This document shows, piece after piece, positions 35,386-43,466 of a DNA stretch of 46,493 bases (its first letter is position 1; the number at the start of each line of letters is the position of its first letter). Origin of the DNA: SZAS-103 sp964640525. GTDB taxonomy: Bacteria > Pseudomonadota > Gammaproteobacteria > Xanthomonadales > Xanthomonadaceae. The position numbers were made by a program, and so were the translations under genes. The notes below the pieces were generated by a model that did no database searches, was not told where the DNA came from, and saw nothing but the letters and a program-made list of their open reading frames with translations. The stretch spans positions 1 to 46,493 of the forward strand of contig CAZXGS010000020.1 of the NCBI GenBank assembly GCA_964640525.1. The letters run 5' to 3'.

Positions 35386-37059
35386 ATGAACTCGATCCCC
35401 AGGCTTTTTCTGGCCGCCATCGGCGTCGGCATCGCGCTGGCGTGGATGCCCGCTCCAGCGCAGGGCAGCGCCGCGACGCCACCGCAAGCCATCGCCGAAT
35501 TGGGCAGCTTGACGTTCCCTGCGTCCACGAAATCCACGGCGGCGCAAACGGCCTTCATTCGCGGTTCGCTGCTGCTGCACCTGTTCGAATACGACGATGC
35601 CGCCAAGGCGTTCCGTCAGGCCGAACAGCTCGACCCCGGTTTCGCGATGGCGTACTGGGGCGAGGCGATGACGTACAACCACGGGGTCTGGAATCAGGTC
35701 GATGCAAAGGCCGGGAGTGCAGCGCTGGCCAGACTGGCTGCAACCGCTGCGCAACGCCAGGCGAAAGCACCGACCGCGCGCGAAAAAGCCTATCTGGCGG
35801 CGGTGGAGATCCTTTACGACGGCCAGGGCAGCAAGGCGCAACGCGATGCGCGTTACGAGCAGGCGATGGCCCAGCTCGCGCACGACTTCCCCGCCGACAA
35901 CCAGGCGCAGTTGTTTCATGCGCTGGCCCTGCTCGGCCGCAGCGAGGGCGTGCGCGACGTGCCGACCTACCTGCAGGCAGCGGCGATATCCGAACGCATC
36001 TTCCGCAAGAATCCGCAAAACCCCGGCGCTGCGCATTACTGGATCCACGGCATGGACGATCCGGCGCATGCCACCGGCGCACTCGAAGCCGCGCGTGCGC
36101 TGGCGCGGATCGCGCCGGGTGCCGGCCACGCCCAGCACATGACCTCGCACATCTTCATGGCGCTGGGCATGTGGGACGACGTCGAGCAAGCCAATCGCAA
36201 CGCCATGCGCGTGGTCGATGCGCAGCGCCTTGTGCAGGGCAAGCCGCTCGTCGCCTGCTTCCACTATGACGAATGGCTGGAATACACCTACTTCCAGCAA
36301 GGCCGCAACGCCGATGGCCTGAAGCTGCTGCAGCAATGCGATGCCACCGGCCGCGCCGCACTGGCGTCGATGCAGGGCCCGCAAGCCGCCGCGTTCGCCG
36401 ACCGCTTCGCCGCATCGTTGACGCAGATGCGGGCGATGGCGGTGATCGAATCGCAGGACTGGAACGGCGCCGCCACGGCGCTTGCGATCGCCGTCCCCCC
36501 GGATTCGCCGATCCGCGCATGGAACGCGTTCGCCAGCGGCTATGCAGCGGCCAAACGTGGCGACCACGCCGCAGCCGACGCCGCACTCGCCGCGCTCGAC
36601 GCCATCGCCGCGAACGCGAAACCGGATCCGGTGGATTTGCAGCAGGTGGATTACCTGCACATCCTCGATGACGAACTCGGCGGACTCGTGGCCAGCCAGC
36701 GCGGCGATGGAACCGCTGCACTCGAACGCTTGCGCAAGGCCGCCGCGCGCTACGACCGCCTCGCTTTCGACTTCGGCCCGCCGGCGCCGATCAAGCCGCC
36801 GCACGAACTGCTGGGCGAATGGCTGCTGACATCGGGCGACGCGAAACAAGCGCGCCGCGAATTCGAGACCGCGCTCAAGCGCGCGCCGAATCGTTCGCAG
36901 GCACTGCTCGGTTTGGCGCGTGCCCAGGCCGCCAGCCACGACGAAGCCGCCGCAAACGCCAGCTACCGCAGACTCATCGCGATCTGGCACGCCGCCGATG
37001 CGCAGTTGCCAGGCTTGCTTGAAGCGCGCACGCGACTGGCCATGCCTTCAAGCCACTGA
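35386..37059 (+). CDS. secreted tetratricopeptide-repeat protein, 557 aa
   Basis: The start at 35386 gives a signal peptide (MNSIPRLFLAAIGVGIALAW, cleavage near PAQG); an ATG 19 codons upstream would bury it. The mature part is an alpha-helical solenoid with TPR-like units, for example FEYDDAAKAFRQAEQLDPGF-AMAYWGEAM, and near the end SGDAKQARREFETALKRAPN followed by ALLGLARAQ. The blocks AHYWIHGMDDP and GHAQHMTSHIFMALGMWDDV contain several His and are typical of a conserved periplasmic TPR family without assigned function. No catalytic domain is visible. It is the first gene of a TPR-rich block and is followed by an inverted-repeat element. Confidence 0.85.
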   Translation: MNSIPRLFLAAIGVGIALAWMPAPAQGSAATPPQAIAELGSLTFPASTKSTAAQTAFIRGSLLLHLFEYDDAAKAFRQAEQLDPGFAMAYWGEAMTYNHGVWNQVDAKAGSAALARLAATAAQRQAKAPTAREKAYLAAVEILYDGQGSKAQRDARYEQAMAQLAHDFPADNQAQLFHALALLGRSEGVRDVPTYLQAAAISERIFRKNPQNPGAAHYWIHGMDDPAHATGALEAARALARIAPGAGHAQHMTSHIFMALGMWDDVEQANRNAMRVVDAQRLVQGKPLVACFHYDEWLEYTYFQQGRNADGLKLLQQCDATGRAALASMQGPQAAAFADRFAASLTQMRAMAVIESQDWNGAATALAIAVPPDSPIRAWNAFASGYAAAKRGDHAAADAALAALDAIAANAKPDPVDLQQVDYLHILDDELGGLVASQRGDGTAALERLRKAAARYDRLAFDFGPPAPIKPPHELLGEWLLTSGDAKQARREFETALKRAPNRSQALLGLARAQAASHDEAAANASYRRLIAIWHAADAQLPGLLEARTRLAMPSSH

Positions 37060-37094
37060 ACACGTCCGCCAGCTCTGTCACCTTTGTCTTTATT
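37060..37094 (+). other. short spacer between TPR gene and inverted-repeat element
   Basis: 35 bases of lower GC (TTTGTCTTTATT) between the TPR gene stop and the left terminal repeat. No terminator hairpin is visible within it, although the element's own hairpins could serve. Confidence 0.4.
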
Positions 37095-37379
37095 GCCTCT
37101 CTTGAAATTCGAGTGGGTTACTTGGGCTATCGAGGTGGGTCTGGAGGGCAAGCCAAGAGCGAACTCCCCACCTCTATCCCCGCTCCCAGAGGCGGGGAAG
37201 TCCTCACCGCCGGACGGGCTCGGGGCTAGGCGCAGCAATGCTTTGCCTAGCCCGAGCCCTTGAGCGTCTGGCCGGGTTTGACAGCGTCAAGGGTTCGCTA
37301 CGCCGGGCTGCGCCCGCCCTTGACCCCGGATACCCTCCGAAAAGCGACGAAATTCACCCACTCGAATTTCAGGAGAGGC
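37095..37379. mobile_element. 285-bp MITE-like element with 24-bp terminal inverted repeats and four hairpins
   Basis: The ends 37095-37118 (GCCTCTCTTGAAATTCGAG...) and 37356-37379 are reverse complements over 24 bases with one mismatch. Inside are four hairpins: 37132-37139 with 37167-37174 (GAGGTGGG); 37178-37183 with 37192-37197 (CCCCGC); 37216-37231 with 37245-37259 (15 pairs, one bulge, GGGCTCGG...); and 37286-37293 with 37317-37324 (GTCAAGGG). There is no transposase gene and no certain target-site duplication. Its right end abuts a 5'-truncated gene. It could be a non-autonomous transposable element or a structured RNA. Confidence 0.7.
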
Positions 37380-37615
37380 CCTTTTCCGGACCAGAAGTTC
37401 TGAGCTATGCCGCGCGCATCTACGTGTTGGTCGGCGACCGCGACGCCGCCATCGCCGCGCTGCAGGAATTGTCGTCCATTCCGGCCGGATTGTGGGTGTC
37501 GCCGGCGATGCTGCGTCTCGACCCGGCATGGGATTCGATCCGATCCGATCCTCGCTTTATCGCTCTGACGAAGCAGAGCCTGCCGGACACGACTGCGGAT
37601 GCAACGGCGCGGTGA
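37380..37615 (+). pseudogene. 3' remnant of a TPR/TolB-like protein gene
   Basis: The frame encodes about 78 residues, GPEVLSYAARIYVLVGDRD-AAIAALQELSSIPAG and then LWVSPAMLRLDPAWDSIRSD-PRFIALTKQ. This is the C-terminal signature of large TPR proteins of the kinase/cyclase-associated type; the genes at 38379 and 40397 end in a similar way (RLDPDFDPLRSDPEFKMLVQ). The 5' part is missing, and the frame runs into the inverted-repeat element at 37095-37379, where an ATG at 37238 could start a hybrid 125-residue protein. I consider it a decayed gene truncated at the element. Confidence 0.7.
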
Positions 37616-37689
37616 ACCGTCGGCGTTCCAGACCCGGTGCATGGAGCTATGTGCTACACTGATCCCGTGTCGACGACGCGGAGAGGAAC

Positions 37690-37917
37690 ATGGCCAATCT
37701 GACCCTGAGCGTGGACGACGCGATCCTGCAGAAGGCGCGCGAGGCGGCATTGCGCGAGCGCACCTCCGTCAATGCCCTGGTGCGCGAGTATCTGGTCCAG
37801 TACGTGGATGCGCGCAGCCGCAGGCTGGGCGCGCTGGATGCGCTCGACGCCGTGGCCAGGCGCAGCAAGTCGCGCAGTGCGCGGCCATGGGCGCGGGACG
37901 AATTGCACCGGCGCTGA
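37690..37917 (+). CDS. VapB-like ribbon-helix-helix antitoxin
   Basis: A 75-residue protein with an N-terminal ribbon-helix-helix pattern: the beta strand ANLTLSVDD followed by helices ILQKAREAALRERTSVNALV and REYLVQYV. The C-terminus is basic and probably wraps the toxin. GGAGAGG stands just before the ATG. The PIN toxin starts two bases after its stop. Antitoxins of this kind bind their own promoter; a TACACT (37655-37660) may be the -10 box. Confidence 0.85.
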   Translation: MANLTLSVDDAILQKAREAALRERTSVNALVREYLVQYVDARSRRLGALDALDAVARRSKSRSARPWARDELHRR

Positions 37918-37919
37918 GC

Positions 37920-38345
37920 GTGCGCGTCTTCATAGACACCAATCTGTGGGCGTATCGCCTGGACAAGCGCGAGGCCGACAAGGCGCGCCGGATCGCGGGC
38001 TGGCTGCACGCGCTGGCGCGCGAACATGAAATCGTGGTCAGCACCCAGGTATTGATCGAGCTGCGCGCCGTGCTCACGCGCAAGTTCAAACCGCCCATGT
38101 CGCCGCGGAACGTGCGCGCGGCGCTGGAAGCCCTGGCGCAATTCGATGTGGTGGCGACGGATGCGAACCTGGTGCTCGATGCGCATGAAATGGCGGAGCG
38201 CGAACAGCTCGGATGGTTCGATGCGCTCATCGTGGAAGCGGCGATCCGCAGCGGCTGCGAGCGGCTGTACAGCGAAGATTTCAGTCACGGACGAACCGTT
38301 GCCGATCTGACCATCCTCAATCCGTTTCTGCCTGCGCCGGACTAG
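37920..38345 (+). CDS. PIN-domain toxin (VapC-like ribonuclease)
   Basis: 141 residues of PIN fold, expected to be an Mg-dependent endoribonuclease. Acidic residues of the active site are visible: Asp in VFIDTNLWAYR, Glu in QVLIELRAVL, Asp in GWFDALIVEAA, and the terminal acidic pair in LYSEDFSHG. The GTG at 37920 is chosen because it begins the first strand directly (VRVFIDTN) and lies two bases after the antitoxin stop. The target RNA cannot be told. The pair lies between a repeat element with a decayed gene and two TPR genes, a typical accessory-region setting. Confidence 0.88.
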   Translation: MRVFIDTNLWAYRLDKREADKARRIAGWLHALAREHEIVVSTQVLIELRAVLTRKFKPPMSPRNVRAALEALAQFDVVATDANLVLDAHEMAEREQLGWFDALIVEAAIRSGCERLYSEDFSHGRTVADLTILNPFLPAPD

Positions 38346-38378
38346 GATCCGCCAGCGCGAATGCCAGGGTGGAATTGC

Positions 38379-40400
38379 ATGAACGATTTCCTGCATCGTC
38401 TGCAACAACGCAAGCTGGTGCAGTGGGCGCTGGCCTACGTTGCCGCGACGTTCGCGCTGATCCAGGTCCTCGATGTCGTCGCGCAGCGCTTCGGCTGGCC
38501 CGAGCAGGTCGAACGCCTGTTGATCGTGGCGATGGCGGTGGGGTTCTTCGTGATGCTGGTGCTCGCGTGGTACCACGGCGAGAAGGGCGCGCAGAAGGTC
38601 ACCGGCAGGGAATTGCTCGCGCTGGCTCTCGTGCTGGTGCTCGGCGGCGGCGTGTTGTGGCATTTCGAGCGCGCCGCGCCGGACAGTGCCGCTGCCGCGT
38701 TGCCGGGTTCACGCGACGAGGCAGCCTCGCCCGCGAACGACAAGTCCATCGCCGTGCTGCCGTTCGAGAACCTGTCCGACGACAAGGCCAACGCCTACTT
38801 CGCCGACGGCATGCAGGACGAGATCCTCACCCGCCTGTCGAAGATCGCAAGCCTGCGCGTGATCTCGCGCACCTCGACCCTGCCCTTCGCCAGCCATCCG
38901 GAAAACCTCACCGAAATTGCGAAGAAGCTCGGCGTCGCGACGATCCTCGAAGGCAGCGTGCAGAAGTCCGGCAACAAGGTGCGGATCATCGTGGAGTTGA
39001 TCCGCGCGCAGGGCGACAAGCAACTGTGGGGCCAGACCTACGACCGCAAGCTCGACGACGTCTTTGGCGTGCAGGGCGAGGTGGCCGGCGCCATCGCCGA
39101 CCAGCTCGGCGCGACCATGACCGGCGCGGCGCGCAAGGAAGTCGCGCAGGTCGCCACCCGCAACCCGGTCGCGCTCGATGCCTACCTGCGGGGCATGGCA
39201 CTGAACCGGCAGGGCTTCACGGACACGCTCGCGTTCGCGGCGTTGCAGTCGTACGGCGACGCGGTGAAGGCCGATCCAGGGTTTGCCCAGGCGTGGGCCG
39301 CGATCGCGCGCATGGATTCCTTCATGATCTTCCTGGGTATCGACGGAACGCCGGAACGTCGCGCGTCGGCGTTGCAGGCATTGCAGGCGGCCGAGCGGCT
39401 GCAGCCGGATGCGCTCGAAACGCTGGTCGCGCGCGCCATCTACGCATACGGCGTGGAGCGCGACTTCGAGTCGGCACGCAAGCGGTTCGCGCAGGTGCTT
39501 GCGCGCTGGCCCAACGACGTTGACGCGGTGACCGCGATGGGCCATGTACTGGAGGAACTCGGGCGAGACCAAGAAGCCGACAGCCGTCTCGAACAGGCGC
39601 TCCGGCTGGATCCGCTGAACCCGCGCCTGTACAAGAACCTGGCGATTCTGCAGACCAACGAACGCCACTTCGACGCCGCGCTCGCGACGCTCGACCGGGC
39701 GCTTGCGATCGCGCCTGACGATGTGGAACTGCGCCAGTTGCAGGGCGACATTTATCTCGCGCAGGGCGATCTGGATCGCGCCGCCAAGGCGTTCGGCGCG
39801 TTGCCGACGACGATCTCCGACCAAGTCCACCAGTACGTGGTGCTTGCGCGGATGCAGCGCCGCTATCCGCCCGCGATCGCGTGGTTGCAGGGCCTGCTCG
39901 CGAAGCCGGGTGCCGACGCCACGCCGCCCGACGTCATCCTGGTGCGGCTCGAACTTGCCCAATTGCAGGCCCTCGATGGCGATCATGCGGGGGCGGCTGA
40001 CAACTACCGGCTGGCGCTGGCGGCGGTCCAGCCGCTGGTCGCCCGCCAGCCCGACAACCCGTGGCTGCTCAGCGAACTGGCGATGGCGCATGCCGGCCTG
40101 GGCGACCAGAAGGCGGCAATGGCCGCATTGGATCGGTTGCTGGCGACCCAGCCCGAAGCGAAGAGCGCGCAGCAAGGACGCGTAGCCCTCGAAAGTCGCG
40201 CCGTCGTGCTCGCCCATCTCGGCCACAAGGACGAGGCCATCGCCCGCCTGCGCTACCTGCTGGGCGTGCCCTACGGCGGCATGCTCGCGCCGGTGACCCG
40301 GGCCAGCCTGCGGCTGGATCCGGATTTCGACCCGCTGCGCAGCGATCCGGAGTTCAAGATGCTGGTGCAGGAGCCGCCGGCGGCGAGGCCCGCGCCGTGA
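38379..40400 (+). CDS. membrane-anchored TolB-like/TPR protein, 673 aa
   Basis: The start ATG at 38379 follows AGGGTGGA; an ATG six codons upstream has no good ribosome site. N-terminus: LHRLQQRKLVQWALAYVAATFALIQVLDVVA, then a second helix (LLIVAMAVGFFVMLVLAW) and a third (LLALALVLVLGGGVLW). Residues about 125-260 are the TolB-like (FlgO-type) domain, KSIAVLPFENLSDDKANAYF-ADGMQDEILTRLSKI, ending RKLDDVFGVQGEVAGAIADQ. TPR repeats fill the rest. Such C-terminal halves usually follow kinase, cyclase or winged-helix domains; here only a membrane anchor precedes them. It is coupled to the next gene by a GTGA overlap. The role is unknown. Confidence 0.85.
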   Translation: MNDFLHRLQQRKLVQWALAYVAATFALIQVLDVVAQRFGWPEQVERLLIVAMAVGFFVMLVLAWYHGEKGAQKVTGRELLALALVLVLGGGVLWHFERAAPDSAAAALPGSRDEAASPANDKSIAVLPFENLSDDKANAYFADGMQDEILTRLSKIASLRVISRTSTLPFASHPENLTEIAKKLGVATILEGSVQKSGNKVRIIVELIRAQGDKQLWGQTYDRKLDDVFGVQGEVAGAIADQLGATMTGAARKEVAQVATRNPVALDAYLRGMALNRQGFTDTLAFAALQSYGDAVKADPGFAQAWAAIARMDSFMIFLGIDGTPERRASALQALQAAERLQPDALETLVARAIYAYGVERDFESARKRFAQVLARWPNDVDAVTAMGHVLEELGRDQEADSRLEQALRLDPLNPRLYKNLAILQTNERHFDAALATLDRALAIAPDDVELRQLQGDIYLAQGDLDRAAKAFGALPTTISDQVHQYVVLARMQRRYPPAIAWLQGLLAKPGADATPPDVILVRLELAQLQALDGDHAGAADNYRLALAAVQPLVARQPDNPWLLSELAMAHAGLGDQKAAMAALDRLLATQPEAKSAQQGRVALESRAVVLAHLGHKDEAIARLRYLLGVPYGGMLAPVTRASLRLDPDFDPLRSDPEFKMLVQEPPAARPAP

Positions 40401-42196
40401 ACAAGCCCTCCCTCCTCGCCGAACTCAAACGTCGCAACGTGCTGCGCGCCGCCGCACTGTACCTCGGCGCGGTGTGGGCGCTGGCGCAGGGCATCGCCCA
40501 GCTCAGCCCCGCCGTCGGCCTGCCGGAGTGGGCGACGCGCTGGTTCCTGATCGCCGCGGCGATCGGCTTCCCGTTCGCGATGGCGTTCTCGTGGTTCTAC
40601 GAATGGACGCCGCGCGGCATCGTCCGCGAGAGCGAGGTCGCTTCCACCGAATCGATCACGCGTGAGACCGGCCGCAGGATGGACAAGGCCATCATCGCGG
40701 TGCTTTCGCTCGCGGTCGTGCTGCTGCTGACCGACCGCTTCGTGTTGCACAAGGACGCCGACGCCGCACTCGACAAGTCCGTCGCCGTGCTCCCGCTGGT
40801 CAACGAAAGCGGCGACCCGCAGCAGGACTATTTTTCCGACGGCCTGTCGGAAGAACTGATCTCGGCGATCGCCCAGGTCCACGACATCAAGGTGATCGGG
40901 CGCAATTCCTCGTTCCGCTTCCGCGGCCATCAGCAAGATGACTCTGCATCGATCGGCGCGAAACTCGGCGTCGCCACCCTGCTCGAAGGCACGGTGCGCA
41001 AGCAGGGCGACCAAGTGCGCATCGTCGCCTCGCTGGTGAAGGCGTCCGATGGCAGCGAGCTGTGGTCGCACACCTACGACCGCGACCTGAAGGACGTGTT
41101 CGCGGTGCAGAGCGAGATCGCCACCTCGGTCGCGGGCGCGTTGAAGACGACCCTGCTCGGCAAGCCCATCGAATCGGCCGACAACCCGCCCAGCGGCAAT
41201 CTCGATGCCTACAACGCCCTGCTGCAGGGCCGTTTCTACGCCGCGCGCCGCAATCGCGCGGACTACCTCAAGGCGGTGGACTACTACCAGCAGGCAATCA
41301 AGCTCGATCCGAACTACGCGATGGCGTACGCGCGGCTGGCGATCGCGCAGCAGTGGTTCAACGACTGGGCCGCGAACGCCGGCGAGCGGAAGACGGTCGG
41401 TCCGCTCGCGCGCGCCAATGCCACCAAGGCTGTGGAGCTGGCGCCGCAGTCGGCGGTGGCGCTGGGCGCGCTCGGCATCAACCAGGCGTGGTCCGACGTG
41501 AACTACCCGGCGGCGGAAGCGACCCTGAAGAAAGCCGTCGCGCTCGATCCGGGCAATGCCGAGACGCTGTACCAGCTGGCCGACGTCACCGGCTGCCTCG
41601 GACAGCTCGGCGAAGCGGTCGCGATGATGCGCAAGGCGCTGACGATGGAACCGCTCAACGCCTCGTTCCACTTCTACACCGGGCAATTCCTGCTGGCGAT
41701 GGGGCGGCTCGACGAGGCCGAGGCCGAGTTGCGTCGGGCGATCGACCTGCAACCGACGGCCGAAGCGTTCCACGCCTACCTGGCCATGGCCTACATCAAG
41801 CAGGGCAAGCTCGACCAGGCGCTGGCGATGGCGAAAGCCGAACCCGGACCCGCGCTGCAACGGGGTGCGCTGGCGATGGTCGCGTTCGCCCGGGGCGACA
41901 AGGCCCGGGGCGAGACGCAGCTGGCGGAGATCATCCGTCTCGATGCGGACTATTCGCCGATGCTGATCGCCGACATCTACGTGCTTCGCGGCGATGCGGA
42001 TCAGGCCTTCGTCTGGCTGGAACGCGGCCTGGCGAAGGGCGATCCCGGGGTGGCCGCCGTGTACGAAGATCCGTTCATCGTCCCGACCCTGCGCAAGGAT
42101 CCGCGCCTGGCCGTCCTGGCGAAGCAACTGGGACTGCCCGATCCGGCCACGGTCGCCGTTCCCGTCGGGGCACCGAAATCGAAAGCAGCGCCTTGA
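40397..42196 (+). CDS. membrane-anchored TolB-like/TPR protein, 599 aa
   Basis: Paralogue of the preceding gene, starting at the GTG that overlaps its stop. The N-terminus is SLLAELKRRNVLRAAALYLG, followed by helices around VWALAQGIAQ, WFLIAAAIGFPFAMAFSWFY and AIIAVLSLAVVLLLTDRF. The TolB-like domain is KSVAVLPLVNESGDPQQDYF-SDGLSEELISAIAQV through YDRDLKDVFAVQSEIATSV. TPR units follow (NAETLYQLADVTGCLGQLGE, FYTGQFLLAMGRLDEAEAEL). It ends DPRLAVLAKQLGL. The two genes are similar in plan but not recent duplicates. They probably work in the same process at the inner membrane. Confidence 0.85.
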   Translation: MNKPSLLAELKRRNVLRAAALYLGAVWALAQGIAQLSPAVGLPEWATRWFLIAAAIGFPFAMAFSWFYEWTPRGIVRESEVASTESITRETGRRMDKAIIAVLSLAVVLLLTDRFVLHKDADAALDKSVAVLPLVNESGDPQQDYFSDGLSEELISAIAQVHDIKVIGRNSSFRFRGHQQDDSASIGAKLGVATLLEGTVRKQGDQVRIVASLVKASDGSELWSHTYDRDLKDVFAVQSEIATSVAGALKTTLLGKPIESADNPPSGNLDAYNALLQGRFYAARRNRADYLKAVDYYQQAIKLDPNYAMAYARLAIAQQWFNDWAANAGERKTVGPLARANATKAVELAPQSAVALGALGINQAWSDVNYPAAEATLKKAVALDPGNAETLYQLADVTGCLGQLGEAVAMMRKALTMEPLNASFHFYTGQFLLAMGRLDEAEAELRRAIDLQPTAEAFHAYLAMAYIKQGKLDQALAMAKAEPGPALQRGALAMVAFARGDKARGETQLAEIIRLDADYSPMLIADIYVLRGDADQAFVWLERGLAKGDPGVAAVYEDPFIVPTLRKDPRLAVLAKQLGLPDPATVAVPVGAPKSKAAP

Positions 42197-42224
42197 ACGC
42201 CGCGGATTGCGCGACAATCCCCGC

Positions 42225-43466
42225 ATGCAGCCATCGACCACCCGGCCTCCGATCGAAGTCCACGCGCGTCCGGGCCTGATGCTCGGCATGCCGCCGCAGG
42301 ACTTCCTGCGCGACTTCTGGCAGAAGCATCCGCTGCTGATCCGCGGCGCGTTCGCGGACTTCCAGTGCCCGCTGACGCCCGAGGACCTGGCCGGGCTGGC
42401 CTGCGAGGATGCGGCGCTGTCGCGGCTGGTGATCCACGAGCCGCGCGGCGACCGCTGGACCCTGCGCCACGGCCCGTTCGCGGAATCCGAATTTCCGAAG
42501 ATGGGCGCGCGCGACTGGACCTTGCTGGTGCAGGACGTGGACAAGTGGGACGCCGACGTGCGCGCGCTGCTGGATGGCTTCGATTTCATCCCGCGCTGGC
42601 GGATCGACGATGTGATGGTCAGCTATGCCGCGCCGGGCGGGTCGGTCGGTGCCCACGTCGATCAGTACGATGTGTTCCTGCTGCAAGGTCTGGGTACGCG
42701 GCGCTGGCAGATCGATGATCGCACCCGTGGCCGCCGCCGGCGCACGCCTGCCGCCGGCGCCGCGGCGCACGATCCGCTGGCTTGCCGCGACGACACCGAA
42801 CTCAAGTTGTTGCGCGAGTTTCATCCCACCCACACCTGGACGCTGGCAACCGGCGACATGCTCTACCTGCCGCCGGGCGTGCCGCATCACGGCGTGGCGG
42901 TTGATGCCTGCCTGACCTTCTCGGTGGGCATGCGCGCACCCTCGCACGCCGAGTTGCTCACCGACTTCGCCGACCAGCGCGCGCTGGCGCTGCCGGAGTC
43001 GGCACGGTTTGCCGATCCCGACTTGCAGCCGGCCGACGATCCGCTCGAGGTCGATGCTGCGGCGCTGGCACGCGTGCGTCGCGCGTTGTCCGGCCTGCTG
43101 GCCGACGATGCCGCACTGGCGGCATGGTTCACGACGTTCGTCAGCCGTTACCGCAGCGTCGGCGTGGCCGCCCCGCCCAAGCCGCCGACCGCGGCCGTGG
43201 TGCACAAAGCGCTGGCCACCGGCGGCGCGCTGCTGCGGCATCCGTTCGCGCGTGCTGCTTGGGTTCGACAAGGCGGGAGTGCGCTGTTGTGCGTGGACGG
43301 CAAGAGCTGGCCGATGGGTGCCGCCTCGGCCGCTGCGCTCGCCGCCGCCGCACGCATCGACGCTACCGGTTTCGAAGCCCTCGATGAGCCGGCACGCCAA
43401 GCCCTGCTCGCACTGGTCCAGGCGGGCGTGTTCGTGCTGCAAAAGCCCGCAAGGAGGCGCCGATGA
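42225..43466 (+). CDS. roxA: ribosomal oxygenase RoxA (YcfD), cupin L16 arginine hydroxylase
   Basis: A JmjC-like 2-oxoglutarate/Fe(II) oxygenase that in E. coli hydroxylates an arginine of ribosomal protein L16. 413 residues. The N-terminal RPGLMLGMPPQDFLRDFWQK-HPLLIRGAF is family-typical. The iron ligands are GAHVDQYDVFLLQ (His and Asp) and LPPGVPHHGVAV (His). The C-terminal half is the dimerisation/winged-helix part. An insertion of about 12-15 residues rich in Arg and Ala (RTRGRRRRTPAAGAAAH) sits between QIDD and the conserved DDTELKLLREF. The ATG at 42225 has no evident Shine-Dalgarno. The next gene overlaps by four bases. Confidence 0.92.
   Translation: MQPSTTRPPIEVHARPGLMLGMPPQDFLRDFWQKHPLLIRGAFADFQCPLTPEDLAGLACEDAALSRLVIHEPRGDRWTLRHGPFAESEFPKMGARDWTLLVQDVDKWDADVRALLDGFDFIPRWRIDDVMVSYAAPGGSVGAHVDQYDVFLLQGLGTRRWQIDDRTRGRRRRTPAAGAAAHDPLACRDDTELKLLREFHPTHTWTLATGDMLYLPPGVPHHGVAVDACLTFSVGMRAPSHAELLTDFADQRALALPESARFADPDLQPADDPLEVDAAALARVRRALSGLLADDAALAAWFTTFVSRYRSVGVAAPPKPPTAAVVHKALATGGALLRHPFARAAWVRQGGSALLCVDGKSWPMGAASAAALAAAARIDATGFEALDEPARQALLALVQAGVFVLQKPARRRR

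Noticed and set aside
37238..37379. ATG at 37238 as the start of a real 125-residue gene
   Set aside because: The first 47 codons lie in the inverted-repeat element and are not TPR-like; only the later part is homologous to TPR proteins, so a truncated gene is more likely.
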